Made by a program: the position numbers and the translations under genes
Assembly: GCA_030830385.1 (NCBI GenBank)
Contig: JAURNA010000080.1
Coordinates: 1-9,509, forward strand
Length of the DNA stretch: 9,509 bases
Direction of reading: 5' to 3'
Origin: Crocinitomicaceae bacterium
Lineage (GTDB): Bacteria > Bacteroidota > Bacteroidia > Flavobacteriales_D > Crocinitomicaceae
The notes under the pieces: generated by a model
Told to the model about the DNA's origin: nothing
Seen by the model: only the letters and a program-made list of their open reading frames with translations
Databases searched by the model: none
Shown: positions 1 to 8,219 of the stretch, in pieces
Numbering within the stretch: the stretch's first letter is position 1
Layout of the letters: each line of letters opens with the position of its first letter

Positions 1-687
1 GGTGATCTGGTCCTCGAAGAAAAGGGAATTTACTCGATTGAGAAATTCATCGTTGCACGCCGACTCATGTATTGGCAGGTATATTTGCACAAGACAGTTG
101 TCGCTGCGGAATACATGTTGATTTACACCTTGCGTCGTGCCAAGCAACTCGCTCAGTCTGGAAAAGATGTTTTCGGTAGCCCGGCCCTGCTCTTCTTTCT
201 CCAAAACGACATGGGTTCCAAAGAATTCAAAAATCACCCGGAAACTCTGGATCGTTTTGCTTTGCTCGACGACTACGATATACTGGGAGCGATAAAAGTG
301 TGGCAATACCATGACGACAAAATTCTTTCCGAATTATCGAGAAGAATTGTCAATCGTGAATTGTTCAAAATTGAAGTATCGGATTCACCTTTTAGCGAAA
401 GGCAAATCAATGAAATCATACAGAAAGTAGCCGTCAAACTCGAGATATCCGAAGAAGACGCCCGCTTTTTCGTTTATACCGAACGTTTAACCAATAATGC
501 ATACAACGACGAACGTGAGAACATCAACCTGCTTCGAAAGGATGGAACCATAATCGATGTTTCGAAGGCTTCTGATAACCTGAACATTTCTGCACTGTCC
601 AGCCCGGTTGAAAAGTACTTCCTCTCCTATCCCACATTCAAAGGAATTCGTCCCCGGCAACTCTCAATGATTCAGGATCTCCATTAA
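1..687 (+). CDS. HD-superfamily phosphohydrolase (dGTPase-like, COG1078 type), C-terminal part
   Basis: The reading frame is open from base 1 and ends with TAA at 685-687, so the 228 residues seen are the C-terminal portion of a gene that starts before the window. The first residues (GDLVLEEKGIYSIEKFIVARR, then MYWQVYLHKT) match the conserved block after the HD metal site in the YwfO/COG1078 group of HD phosphohydrolases, where many members act on (d)NTPs. The HD residues themselves should lie upstream and cannot be checked here. The rest is helical and charged, as in the C-terminal half of this family. An internal ATG at 67 is not a real start, because conserved sequence precedes it. The gene converges on the next one with a 15-base gap and no obvious terminator. 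Family assignment is from remembered motifs; the substrate is unknown. Confidence 0.85.
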   Translation, partial: GDLVLEEKGIYSIEKFIVARRLMYWQVYLHKTVVAAEYMLIYTLRRAKQLAQSGKDVFGSPALLFFLQNDMGSKEFKNHPETLDRFALLDDYDILGAIKVWQYHDDKILSELSRRIVNRELFKIEVSDSPFSERQINEIIQKVAVKLEISEEDARFFVYTERLTNNAYNDERENINLLRKDGTIIDVSKASDNLNISALSSPVEKYFLSYPTFKGIRPRQLSMIQDLH

Positions 688-702
688 TTTAGAGAGAACC
701 CG

Positions 703-1410
703 CTATTGCTTACTCAACTTCCCGGCTTTCCAATCCTGGATGAGCTTGGCCCAGGCATAGGGGTTCAACAGGTTGTTGGATGGAAGCTGATTCTGGGTGT
801 ACAGCTGCGTCTGATACTGGTTCATTGCAATTGCTCCGGCGAGTCCGGGATCACTATCCAATCGTGCCGCAGCAAACGCTAACGCCTCTCCGGAGAGCTG
901 ACGTTGTGCACGTCTTAACGCATCGTCATAAGGACGCATTTCTACAAACGCCCGCGCAAATTCTTCCCGAGAAGGCCACGGGTAAACGGTCACCTCAGGT
1001 AAATTGAGTGTATCGCGCTCCATAATGTGAACCATCGAGTAATGGTTTTCCTTCAGTGTATCCGGAACGATAAACGACGAGGTCTGATAGCCGATAAAAG
1101 AGAAAAACACTGTATCCCCGGGGTAAACCACCATGGAAAAATAACCGAAGTAATCAGAAATCACTCCACGACGAATCGTTTTGTCAAATACGGTCGTGTA
1201 CGGAACTGCGTCGAGTGTAGATTCGGAAACAACCACGCCCGAAAGCTGAATCAATGCAGTATCGGAAGCGAGAATCAGGGAATCACGTTCCCTTGTCTCC
1301 AAACCATTGCGGTCAAAAATCGTTCCCCTCACCTTAGTCGTGTCCTGTGCTAACGACGTTCCGGCCAATAACAAAAACGAGCTCAGTACTACTAAAACAG
1401 GGCTTTTCAT
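703..1410 (-). CDS. Secreted carboxypeptidase-regulatory-like domain protein
   Basis: The protein has 235 residues. It starts with a clear signal peptide: a Lys, a hydrophobic stretch at residues 4-19, and a likely signal peptidase I site after SLA at residue 21. Residues about 56-135 form a beta-sandwich of the CarboxypepD_reg-like type common in Bacteroidota: LSGVVVSE, then ISDYFGYFSMVVYPGDTVFFS with FIGYQT, and the closing NLPEVTVYPWPSREEF. The C-terminal 90 residues are helical, rich in Ala, Gln and Asn, and end NPYAWAKLIQDWKAGKLSKQ, as in a recurring uncharacterised Bacteroidota family. A periplasmic or surface location is expected. There is no TonB-dependent barrel, so this is a stand-alone small protein of unknown function. 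It diverges from guaB, and a good promoter lies just before its start. Confidence 0.8.
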   Translation of the reverse strand: MKSPVLVVLSSFLLLAGTSLAQDTTKVRGTIFDRNGLETRERDSLILASDTALIQLSGVVVSESTLDAVPYTTVFDKTIRRGVISDYFGYFSMVVYPGDTVFFSFIGYQTSSFIVPDTLKENHYSMVHIMERDTLNLPEVTVYPWPSREEFARAFVEMRPYDDALRRAQRQLSGEALAFAAARLDSDPGLAGAIAMNQYQTQLYTQNQLPSNNLLNPYAWAKLIQDWKAGKLSKQ

Positions 1411-1422
1411 ATCTCTACACTA

Positions 1423-1453
1423 CAAGATTAGGGATTATAATGCTGCGATCAAA
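1423..1453 (-). promoter_or_regulatory. Bacteroidota-type promoter for the 703-1410 gene
   Basis: On the - strand, TTTG (1453-1450) is followed after exactly 19 bases by TAATCTTG (1430-1423). This is one mismatch from the TTTG-N19-TAnnTTTG pattern used by the primary sigma factor of Bacteroidota. Transcription would start only a few bases before the ATG at 1410, giving a very short leader. The match is seen directly; activity is inferred. Confidence 0.6.
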
Positions 1454-1483
1454 ACGATTTTGATTTCTTTAACATAAAGCTTA

Positions 1484-1516
1484 TTGGTTGTACGGACCTC
1501 TTCTGCTAAATTTATG
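1484..1516 (+). promoter_or_regulatory. Bacteroidota-type promoter for guaB
   Basis: TTGG at 1484-1487 is followed after 19 bases by TAAATTTATG at 1507-1516, close to the TTTG-N19-TAnnTTTG pattern. The predicted start, near 1521, leaves a leader of about 33 bases before the guaB ATG at 1554. The leader is AT-rich (GGAATTTATTTGGTAAATAA) without a Shine-Dalgarno sequence, as is usual in this phylum. I see no purine riboswitch fold; the leader is too short for one. Confidence 0.55.
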
Positions 1517-1553
1517 TTAACTTCGCAGGAATTTATTTGGTAAATAAGTTCGT

Positions 1554-3026
1554 ATGTCCTTTTCAAATCTTGATGAAATTAAAGAGGGTCTCACTTACGA
1601 TGACGTCCTTCTCGTTCCTGCATATTCTGAGGTACTTCCGAAGGATGTAATCCTGCAAAGCAAACTCACAAAAAACATCTCGGTACATACGCCGATTGTC
1701 TCCGCTGCCATGGACACTGTTACAGAGGCCAATCTTGCCATTGCCATTGCACAACAAGGCGGAATCGGTGTGGTTCACAAAAACATGAGTATCGAAGCAC
1801 AGGCACTTCAGGTACGCAAGGTGAAGCGTTCGGAAAGTGGAATGATTCTCGATCCCGTGACGTTATCAGAGGATGCAATTGTGAAAGACGCGCTGCAATT
1901 GATGCACGAGAACAAAATCGGAGGAATTCCAGTTGTGGATGAGAATCGGTCACTCAAGGGAATCGTTACGAACCGTGACTTACGCTTTGAAAAAAATCAA
2001 AGTCGCCCGATTCGGGAAGTAATGACGAGCGAGAACATCATTACAACGACAGAAAACACAGATCTTTCCACTGCAGAAGACATTCTTCAGCAAAACAAGA
2101 TTGAAAAGCTTCCGGTTGTTGACGCAAACAATCGCTTGATTGGACTGATCACTTTCCGTGACATTATAAAGGTAAGGGAGCATCCCCTTTCGTGCAAAGA
2201 CACTTACGGACGTTTGCGCGTTGCCGCTGCCGTGGGTGTTACACAGGATACGCTGGAGCGTACCATTGCACTCGTTGAAGCCGGAGTAGATGCCATTGTG
2301 ATCGACACAGCGCACGGGCATACGAGAGGAGTTGTTGAAAAACTGAAACAAGTAAAAGAAGCGTTTCCGGAATTGGAAGTGATCGTTGGAAACATTGCAA
2401 CGGCCGAAGCGGCAAAATACCTTGCAGATGCAGGCGCTGATGCTGTTAAAGTGGGAATCGGTCCCGGATCAATCTGTACCACGCGCGTTATTGCGGGTGT
2501 GGGAGTCCCTCAACTCTCTGCCGTAAATGAGATTGCGAAGGCATTGGCCGGAACGGGCGTACCGGTAATTGCGGATGGTGGAATTCGATACACAGGCGAT
2601 ATCGTGAAGGCTCTGGCTGCCGGAGCAGATACGGTAATGCTTGGCTCCATTTTCGCAGGTGTGGAAGAATCACCAGGCGAAACGGTAATCTATCAAGGAA
2701 GAAAATTCAAGACGTACCGTGGAATGGGATCGTTGGAAGCCATGCAAAAAGGGTCCAAAGATCGTTACTTCCAGGATGCGGAAGACGACGTAAAAAAATT
2801 GGTTCCGGAAGGAATCTCAGGCCGCGTACCCTTCAAAGGAAAACTCGAAGAAGTCATGTACCAGGTTGTTGGAGGACTTCGTTCCGGAATGGGATATTGT
2901 GGAGCACCCAATATCGAATCGCTCAAAGGCTCCAAATTTGTACGCATTACAGCAGCCGGGATGAAAGAAAGCCATCCACACGATGTAACCATCACCCGTG
3001 AAGCACCCAATTACAGCTTCAAATAA
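1554..3026 (+). CDS. guaB: Inosine-5'-monophosphate dehydrogenase
   Basis: GuaB oxidises IMP to XMP with NAD+, the first committed step of guanine nucleotide synthesis in the cytosol. At 490 residues it is the usual bacterial length. The N-terminal TYDDVLLVPAYSEVLP (residues 14-29) and AAMDTVTE (51-58) belong to the catalytic barrel. Two CBS domains are inserted at about residues 95-210, with the repeat signatures KIGGIPVVDE and KIEKLPVVDA. The barrel resumes with the active-site loop GIGPGSICTTR, catalytic Cys308, followed by the phosphate-binding ADGGIRYTGD (340-349). The mobile flap carries RY at 404-405 and the EGISGRVPFKG segment (419-429). All key residues are present. The gene stands alone: it has its own promoter and a 56-base gap to the next gene, with no clear terminator in it. 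Confidence 0.98.
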   Translation: MSFSNLDEIKEGLTYDDVLLVPAYSEVLPKDVILQSKLTKNISVHTPIVSAAMDTVTEANLAIAIAQQGGIGVVHKNMSIEAQALQVRKVKRSESGMILDPVTLSEDAIVKDALQLMHENKIGGIPVVDENRSLKGIVTNRDLRFEKNQSRPIREVMTSENIITTTENTDLSTAEDILQQNKIEKLPVVDANNRLIGLITFRDIIKVREHPLSCKDTYGRLRVAAAVGVTQDTLERTIALVEAGVDAIVIDTAHGHTRGVVEKLKQVKEAFPELEVIVGNIATAEAAKYLADAGADAVKVGIGPGSICTTRVIAGVGVPQLSAVNEIAKALAGTGVPVIADGGIRYTGDIVKALAAGADTVMLGSIFAGVEESPGETVIYQGRKFKTYRGMGSLEAMQKGSKDRYFQDAEDDVKKLVPEGISGRVPFKGKLEEVMYQVVGGLRSGMGYCGAPNIESLKGSKFVRITAAGMKESHPHDVTITREAPNYSFK

Positions 3027-3041
3027 TTCGCAACTATAGAA

Positions 3042-3070
3042 TTGAAATCATACATTTACCCCTATTTTAA
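3042..3070 (+). promoter_or_regulatory. Possible promoter for the PPIase operon
   Basis: TTG at 3042-3044 is followed after 18 bases by TATTTTAA at 3063-3070, a weak match to the Bacteroidota promoter pattern (two mismatches in the downstream element). An overlapping TACATTTA at 3051-3058 is an alternative. The gap is AT-rich and long enough for a promoter, but read-through from guaB is equally possible. Confidence 0.3.
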
Positions 3071-3082
3071 ACCCGACTTTAC

Positions 3083-5041
3083 ATGAAGAAGTTCTTTGTT
3101 TTGACCCTTTCGCTCTTCCTTGGAACAGCTGCGTTCGCTCAGGATCCTGTCATTATGACCATTGATGGCCATCCCATCACCAAGTCAGAGTTCCTTCAGA
3201 TTTACCTTAAAAACAACGACAATCCAACCTACGATAAAGCATCACTCGATGATTACATGGAATTGTTCCGTAAGTTCAAACTGAAAGTAGCCGAAGCAGA
3301 AGATCTTGGATACGACACAGTTCCGAAACTGGTTCGCGAACTCACAGGATACAGAAAACAACTGGCCCGTCCTTATTTGATCGATTCTGCACGAAATGAA
3401 GCCCTGGTATTGGAAGCTTACGATCGCATGAAGGAGGAAGTACATGCATCACACATTCTGGTTCGATTAGACGAGAATGCAACGCCAGCAGATACATTGG
3501 CTGCCTACAATCGCTTGATGGGGCTTCGTGAGCGCATCGTAGGTGGACAAAAATTCGCGCTTGTTGCAAGCGGAAAGAACGGTTCCGAGGATCCTTCGGT
3601 TAAAAACAACGGCGGTGACCTTGGTTTCTTTACAGCCTTCCAAATGGTGTACCCATTTGAGGAAACGGCATACAACACTCCGGTTGGTGAAGTATCCATG
3701 CCCTTCCGAACGCGTTTCGGATACCACATTCTTCAAGTTCACGAACGCAGACCAGCACGCGGAACGATAGAAGCAGCACACATTTTCATCTCCATCGGAA
3801 AAAAGACGGGAGAAGAAGCTGTAAAAACAGCAGAAGACCGAATCAATGAGATTCATGAAATGTTGAAAGAAGGAGCGGATTTTGAAGAACTCGTTGCAAA
3901 ACATTCAGACGATCCGTCATCCAACCAAAAAGGAGGAAAACTCCCACTCTTTGGAACGAACACTACCACGCGAATGGTACCGGAATTCAGCCGTGCTGCA
4001 TTTGCATTGGAAAACGACGGAGACATCAGCGAACCGATTCGCACGCAATATGGATTCCACATTATCAAGCGTCTGTCCTGGAAAGGGCTTGCTCCCTACG
4101 CGGAGTTGAAGAAAGAGCTTCAGAACCGGGTGTCTCGCGACGAGCGGTCAGTTTCAACCCAAATTTCTTTTGTTGCCAAACTGAAAGAAGACTACAACTT
4201 CAAAGCGAAAGGAAAAGGTACGAGAAAGTGGTTCTACAAAAACATCGACTCTACGTACTACGTTGGAAATTTCAAGGCGAGTGCATTGTCAAAAAATAAA
4301 CCCATGTTCATCCTGGACGGGAAAAAGTTCGGTCAAAAAGCATTTGCAGAGTACCTAGAGGAATCTTTCCGTGTAAAGAAAGAATCGACAATCGAAAGCC
4401 TGGTGAACAACCAATTTGACAAGTGGGTGCAACAAGCCATTCTTGATTACGAAGAAACTAAGCTTCCTGAGAAATTCCCTGCGTACAAGGCGCTGATTAC
4501 TGAGTACCACGATGGAATTTTACTCTACGAAGTAATGTCCGATAACGTTTGGAACAAGGCAATGCGTGACACTTCAGGATTGCGAGCGTACCACGAAAAT
4601 CACAAAAATGATTACCAGTGGGGAGAACGTATCGATGCAGACATTTTCGAATGTATCTCGCGTGAATTGGCAGATTCAACAGCAAAATTGCTCACGATTG
4701 ATACACTAACATCAACTACCATTGTCCGAATGATCAACGAATCGTCTGCATTGAACTTGAAACCACGCTTCGGTAAATTCGAAATCTCCCGGATGCCGTA
4801 CCTCAATGAAAGCGGTGTCACGTTCACAGAAGGAATGAATCCAATCTACGAGTACAACGGTAAATTCTACCTCGTGAATGTTCGTAATATTCTGAATCCG
4901 GAATTGAAACAATTTGATGAAGCAAAAGGAGCCGTTACCTCTGATTATCAAAACTATTTGGAGGCTAGATGGTTGGCAAAAATCGCGAACAAACACGAAA
5001 TTAAGATCAACTCCGAAGTTCTCTATTCCCTTGGTGAATAA
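3083..5041 (+). CDS. Periplasmic peptidylprolyl isomerase with two parvulin domains
   Basis: This is a 652-residue PpiC/SurA-type foldase of the cell envelope. A signal peptide (MKK, hydrophobic core, AFA-Q) is likely cleaved after residue 19. Residues 21-110 resemble the SurA N-terminal chaperone region, beginning with MTIDGHPITKSEF. Two parvulin (rotamase) domains follow in tandem. The first, about 118-225, has ASHILVRL, DPSVKNNGGDLGFF and FRTRFGYHILQVHERR. The second, about 228-335, has EAAHIFISI, HSDDPSSNQKGGKLPLFG and IRTQYGFHIIKR. The final 310 residues have no domain I recognise and look helical and charged; they probably form the rest of the chaperone cradle. The ATG at 3083 is the only start that keeps the signal peptide at the N-terminus. 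The stop overlaps the next gene's start, which suggests translational coupling. Confidence 0.93.
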   Translation: MKKFFVLTLSLFLGTAAFAQDPVIMTIDGHPITKSEFLQIYLKNNDNPTYDKASLDDYMELFRKFKLKVAEAEDLGYDTVPKLVRELTGYRKQLARPYLIDSARNEALVLEAYDRMKEEVHASHILVRLDENATPADTLAAYNRLMGLRERIVGGQKFALVASGKNGSEDPSVKNNGGDLGFFTAFQMVYPFEETAYNTPVGEVSMPFRTRFGYHILQVHERRPARGTIEAAHIFISIGKKTGEEAVKTAEDRINEIHEMLKEGADFEELVAKHSDDPSSNQKGGKLPLFGTNTTTRMVPEFSRAAFALENDGDISEPIRTQYGFHIIKRLSWKGLAPYAELKKELQNRVSRDERSVSTQISFVAKLKEDYNFKAKGKGTRKWFYKNIDSTYYVGNFKASALSKNKPMFILDGKKFGQKAFAEYLEESFRVKKESTIESLVNNQFDKWVQQAILDYEETKLPEKFPAYKALITEYHDGILLYEVMSDNVWNKAMRDTSGLRAYHENHKNDYQWGERIDADIFECISRELADSTAKLLTIDTLTSTTIVRMINESSALNLKPRFGKFEISRMPYLNESGVTFTEGMNPIYEYNGKFYLVNVRNILNPELKQFDEAKGAVTSDYQNYLEARWLAKIANKHEIKINSEVLYSLGE

Positions 5042-5909
5042 CAGAAAGAATACGAATAAGCGGGCTGTATCCATTTTGCGGTACGGCCTGTTTTGTTTGG
5101 CTACCATCTTAATTTCTTCCTGTGACAGCAAAAATAGGGTCGTTGCATCGGTGGATGACCACGAATTGACGCAGCTGGAAGCCGAAGTTTTGATGGAACA
5201 TAAAGGATACGACCCCACCAGCAAGAAAGATATGAAAGTGTTTCTTCAAGAATGGTGCGATCATGAAATGTACCTCGCTGAACTGGAAGACACCGACCCC
5301 GAGAAAGCACAACTGGTTGAATTGCGATCCCGATTCTTCTCAGGAGACCTGGCGCGTTATTATGTGGAGGAAAATCGTCTGAAAGGAAAACTGGATACAA
5401 CGGTTACAAATGCACAAATCGAAGCATACTATGAAACCCACAAACAAGCCTTCGAATTAAGCGACTACCTCGTGCGGGCCCTTTACCTCAAAATACCGAA
5501 TGGTGTGAATTTCAAAGAGGAAAATATTCACCAGACTTTCCTGTTAAAAAATGATAAGGATCTTGCTGAAATTAATTCTTATGCTAAACTTTATGCCGAG
5601 AATTACTATTTCAGTGATTCTAACTGGGTTTTGTTTAATGAACTCGCGAAGGATATTCCGGCATCAAAATACAACGTCGATAATATCATTCTTAACAGAA
5701 GTAAAACGTATTTCTCAGACGATGAATACACGTATTTCCTGAATATCATTGATTTCTCTCTGAAGGACGAGGCACCTCCACTTGAGTTTCTGCGAAACCA
5801 AATCAAAGAAATCATCGTAATGGACCGCCTTCAGGAACTCAAAGAAAAGAACGAGACGAAAATGATTCAGGATATAAAAGACAAACATGAAATTACTATA
5901 CATAACTAG
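5034..5909 (+). CDS. SurA-like lipoprotein without a recognisable parvulin domain
   Basis: I place the start at the GTG at 5034, inside the last codons of the previous gene (8-base overlap, GTGAATAA). This gives 291 residues with a proper lipoprotein signal: basic n-region NNRKNTNKR, hydrophobic core, lipobox ISSC with the acylated Cys at residue 30. The frame is open back to an ATG at 4914, but that would bury the signal 70 residues in; TTG at 5031 is the other option. After the Cys comes VVASVDDHELTQLEAEVLM, the pattern that opens SurA/PpiC chaperone regions, and later TNAQIEAYYETHKQAFEL (about 125-142), the helix that normally leads into a parvulin domain. No GGDLG or FGYHI motif follows. 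The gene sits between two genuine PPIases, so a chaperone or scaffold role is likely. The residue after Cys is Asp, with no acidic surface-export run. Confidence 0.8.
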   Translation: MNNRKNTNKRAVSILRYGLFCLATILISSCDSKNRVVASVDDHELTQLEAEVLMEHKGYDPTSKKDMKVFLQEWCDHEMYLAELEDTDPEKAQLVELRSRFFSGDLARYYVEENRLKGKLDTTVTNAQIEAYYETHKQAFELSDYLVRALYLKIPNGVNFKEENIHQTFLLKNDKDLAEINSYAKLYAENYYFSDSNWVLFNELAKDIPASKYNVDNIILNRSKTYFSDDEYTYFLNIIDFSLKDEAPPLEFLRNQIKEIIVMDRLQELKEKNETKMIQDIKDKHEITIHN

Positions 5910-7245
5910 CCTTTTTGTACTGCTCGGATCCAGCGGTGCATTCGGACAAAAAGTAATCGATCAGGTAGCTGCGCAAGTGGGCGAAAATGCGATTCTCCTA
6001 TCAGACATTCAGGCGCAAAAAATTCAGGCGGCTCAAGCTGGAATGACGTTGACTCCAGAGTTAGATTGCAACATTCTCGAAGAGTTGCTCTATCAATCCT
6101 TGTTGATCAATCAGGCTAAACTCGACAGTCTTTCCGTCACTCCTCAACAAGTGGATGCAGAGATGGAAAGTCGAATTCGTGTAATTGAAGACCAAATTGG
6201 TGGACGTGATAAAATGGAGGCATTCTATGGACAAACCATCGGTCAAATCAAGGACAAATTCCGCTCAGTTATCTACGATCAGTTACTGGCACAGGAAATG
6301 GAACGCACCATCACTGCGGATGTTCAAGTGACACCTCGAGAAGTCGAAACCTTCTACCGCGGAATTCCGGTGGACAGTCTTCCTTTGATCAACATGCAGA
6401 TGAGTTTCCAGCAAATTGTGTTGTATCCGGAGATTACATTTGAAGACAGGAAACGAGCGTTTAACTTTCTTGAGGGGATCCGCAAGGACATCGTAAACAA
6501 CGGGAAATCATTTGCTACCCAGGCAAGAATTCACTCCATGGACCCGGGAAGTAAGGGCGACGGAGGAACGGTCAGTGCTTCGAAAGGAATGATGGTAAAA
6601 CCATTCGAGTCTACAGTATTCTCACTGAGTCCGGGGCAAGTATCCGATGTCTTCGAAACCGAATACGGATACCATATCGTAATGCTTGAAGATCGAAAAG
6701 GCGATGATTACACGTGCCGCCATATTTTGATCACACCTGAATTTGCATCCAATTCGATTGAAGAAGCGGCCTATCGCATGGACAGTTGCTATCAACGGTT
6801 GAAAGCGAACGAAATCACGTGGGAAGAAGCCGTTTTGGAATATTCGAACGACGAGGCGACCAGGATGAACAAAGGAATCATCACGAATCCAATGACGGGT
6901 GAACAATTGTGGGATTCGAAAGATTTGAATGAAATTGATCAGCAAATTTACCTGCTTACCAACACGATGGAGCCCGGAGACATTTCTCAACCGAACCTGT
7001 ACACGAACATGTTTGAGCGCAAGCAAGGAATACGAATCGCACGCATGATGTCGAAACGGGATCCACACCGTGCCAATCTAACGGATGACTACTCGTTGAT
7101 TCAACGGGCAGCGGAAGGAGAAAAGAAACAGAAGATAATCGATAAATGGATTCTCTCGAAGATTGGATCTACGTATATCCGCATCAATTCGCCGTACGAC
7201 GAATGTTCGTTCCGAAATCCGTGGATAAAAAAACAGAACTATTAA
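5887..7245 (+). CDS. SurA-type periplasmic chaperone / peptidylprolyl isomerase
   Basis: The protein has 452 residues, close to SurA length, with a signal peptide ending AFG-Q at residue 20-21. Residues 22-165 are the SurA N-terminal chaperone region (VIDQVAAQVGENAILLSDI, then LLYQSLLINQAKLD). The first parvulin domain, about 172-270, keeps FQQIVLYPE, the degraded DPGSKGDGGTVSASKGMM and a good TEYGYHIVMLEDR. The second, from CRHILITPE at 277 to about 390, has EYSNDEATRMNKG but lacks the usual FGYHI, so it is probably non-catalytic. The C-terminal GSTYIRINSPYDECSFRNPW is the end typical of Bacteroidota SurA proteins. SurA escorts outer-membrane proteins across the periplasm. The ATG at 5887 lies inside the previous gene (23-base overlap). 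I do not assign the symbol surA because three paralogues sit side by side. Confidence 0.92.
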   Translation: MKLLYITSLFVLLGSSGAFGQKVIDQVAAQVGENAILLSDIQAQKIQAAQAGMTLTPELDCNILEELLYQSLLINQAKLDSLSVTPQQVDAEMESRIRVIEDQIGGRDKMEAFYGQTIGQIKDKFRSVIYDQLLAQEMERTITADVQVTPREVETFYRGIPVDSLPLINMQMSFQQIVLYPEITFEDRKRAFNFLEGIRKDIVNNGKSFATQARIHSMDPGSKGDGGTVSASKGMMVKPFESTVFSLSPGQVSDVFETEYGYHIVMLEDRKGDDYTCRHILITPEFASNSIEEAAYRMDSCYQRLKANEITWEEAVLEYSNDEATRMNKGIITNPMTGEQLWDSKDLNEIDQQIYLLTNTMEPGDISQPNLYTNMFERKQGIRIARMMSKRDPHRANLTDDYSLIQRAAEGEKKQKIIDKWILSKIGSTYIRINSPYDECSFRNPWIKKQNY

Positions 7246-7265
7246 ATTTACCACAAAACCAAACT

Positions 7266-8219
7266 ATGTCAGACAAGGCAGCCATCGACCAACTGGTCGT
7301 TCACTACAAAGAGCTCAAAAACGAAATTCACAAGGTAATTGTTGGTCAGGACGAAGTCGTAGATCAAGCATTGATATCCATTTTCTCTCGCGGGCACTGC
7401 CTTTTGGTAGGTGTTCCGGGACTTGCCAAAACCTTGTTGGTAAATACCATTTCGGATTGTTTGGGATTGCGTTTCAACCGAATTCAGTTTACACCGGACC
7501 TGATGCCGTCTGACATCATTGGATCGGAAATTCTCGATGAGCGCCGTGCCATTAAATTAGACAAAGGACCGTTGTTTTCGAACATCATCCTGGCGGATGA
7601 GATCAACCGAACACCACCAAAAACGCAGTCTGCATTGCTTGAGGCCATGCAAGAACGTTCTGTTACAGCTGCGGGAACGCGTTATGAATTGCCAGCACCT
7701 TTTTTCGTGTTAGCGACGCAAAACCCGATTGAGCAGGAAGGCACCTATCCCCTGCCCGAAGCCCAGCTGGACCGGTTCATGTTCAACATTTGGGTCGATT
7801 ACCCAAGCTTCACCGAAGAATTGGCCATTGTAAAATCGACGACTTCTGACCAAACCGTTGCATTGAAGACCATCATCACCGGTGAAGAAATCATGAAGTA
7901 CCAGGAGGTGATCCGTCGCATCCCTGTAGCAGACAACGTACTTGAATACGCCGTAAGATTGGTAGCAAAAACACGTGTCAATGATCCTTCTGCACCAAAA
8001 ATCACCAAGGACTTTGTAACCTGGGGAGCAGGACCGCGTGCTTCTCAGTACCTCATAGTAGGGGCGAAATGCCATGCAGCTTTGAACGGAAAATACTCCC
8101 CCGATATCGAAGACGTACAAGCCGTAGCTGAGCCGATTCTCCGCCACCGTTTGGTGCGCAACTACCGCGCCGAAGCCGAAGGGTACTCTATGGAGAAAAT
8201 TGTCCGGGAGTTGTTGTAA
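7266..8219 (+). CDS. MoxR-family AAA+ ATPase
   Basis: The start is the ATG at 7266, 20 bases after the SurA-like gene, giving 317 residues (MSDKAAIDQL onward). The frame is open further upstream, but inside the previous gene. AAA+ motifs are complete: Walker A GVPGLAKT (49-56), Walker B IILADEIN (107-114), ATQN sensor 1 (150-153), the Arg finger region PEAQLDRF (164-171) and sensor 2 GAGPRAS (254-260). The lid helices follow, ending RAEAEGYSMEKIVRELL. MoxR ATPases act as chaperones that mature metal-containing or von Willebrand factor A partners in the cytosol. The usual DUF58 and VWA partner genes are not downstream here: the next 800 bases have no protein gene. Its place behind the PPIases suggests co-transcription, not a proven shared job. 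Confidence 0.95.
   Translation: MSDKAAIDQLVVHYKELKNEIHKVIVGQDEVVDQALISIFSRGHCLLVGVPGLAKTLLVNTISDCLGLRFNRIQFTPDLMPSDIIGSEILDERRAIKLDKGPLFSNIILADEINRTPPKTQSALLEAMQERSVTAAGTRYELPAPFFVLATQNPIEQEGTYPLPEAQLDRFMFNIWVDYPSFTEELAIVKSTTSDQTVALKTIITGEEIMKYQEVIRRIPVADNVLEYAVRLVAKTRVNDPSAPKITKDFVTWGAGPRASQYLIVGAKCHAALNGKYSPDIEDVQAVAEPILRHRLVRNYRAEAEGYSMEKIVRELL

Noticed and set aside
3467..3904. 145-codon antisense frame inside the first PPIase
   Set aside because: It is a shadow of a well-supported gene, with Cys/Phe-rich content and no domain.
7710..8147. 145-codon antisense frame inside moxR
   Set aside because: It is antisense to conserved AAA+ motifs and has no recognisable features of its own.
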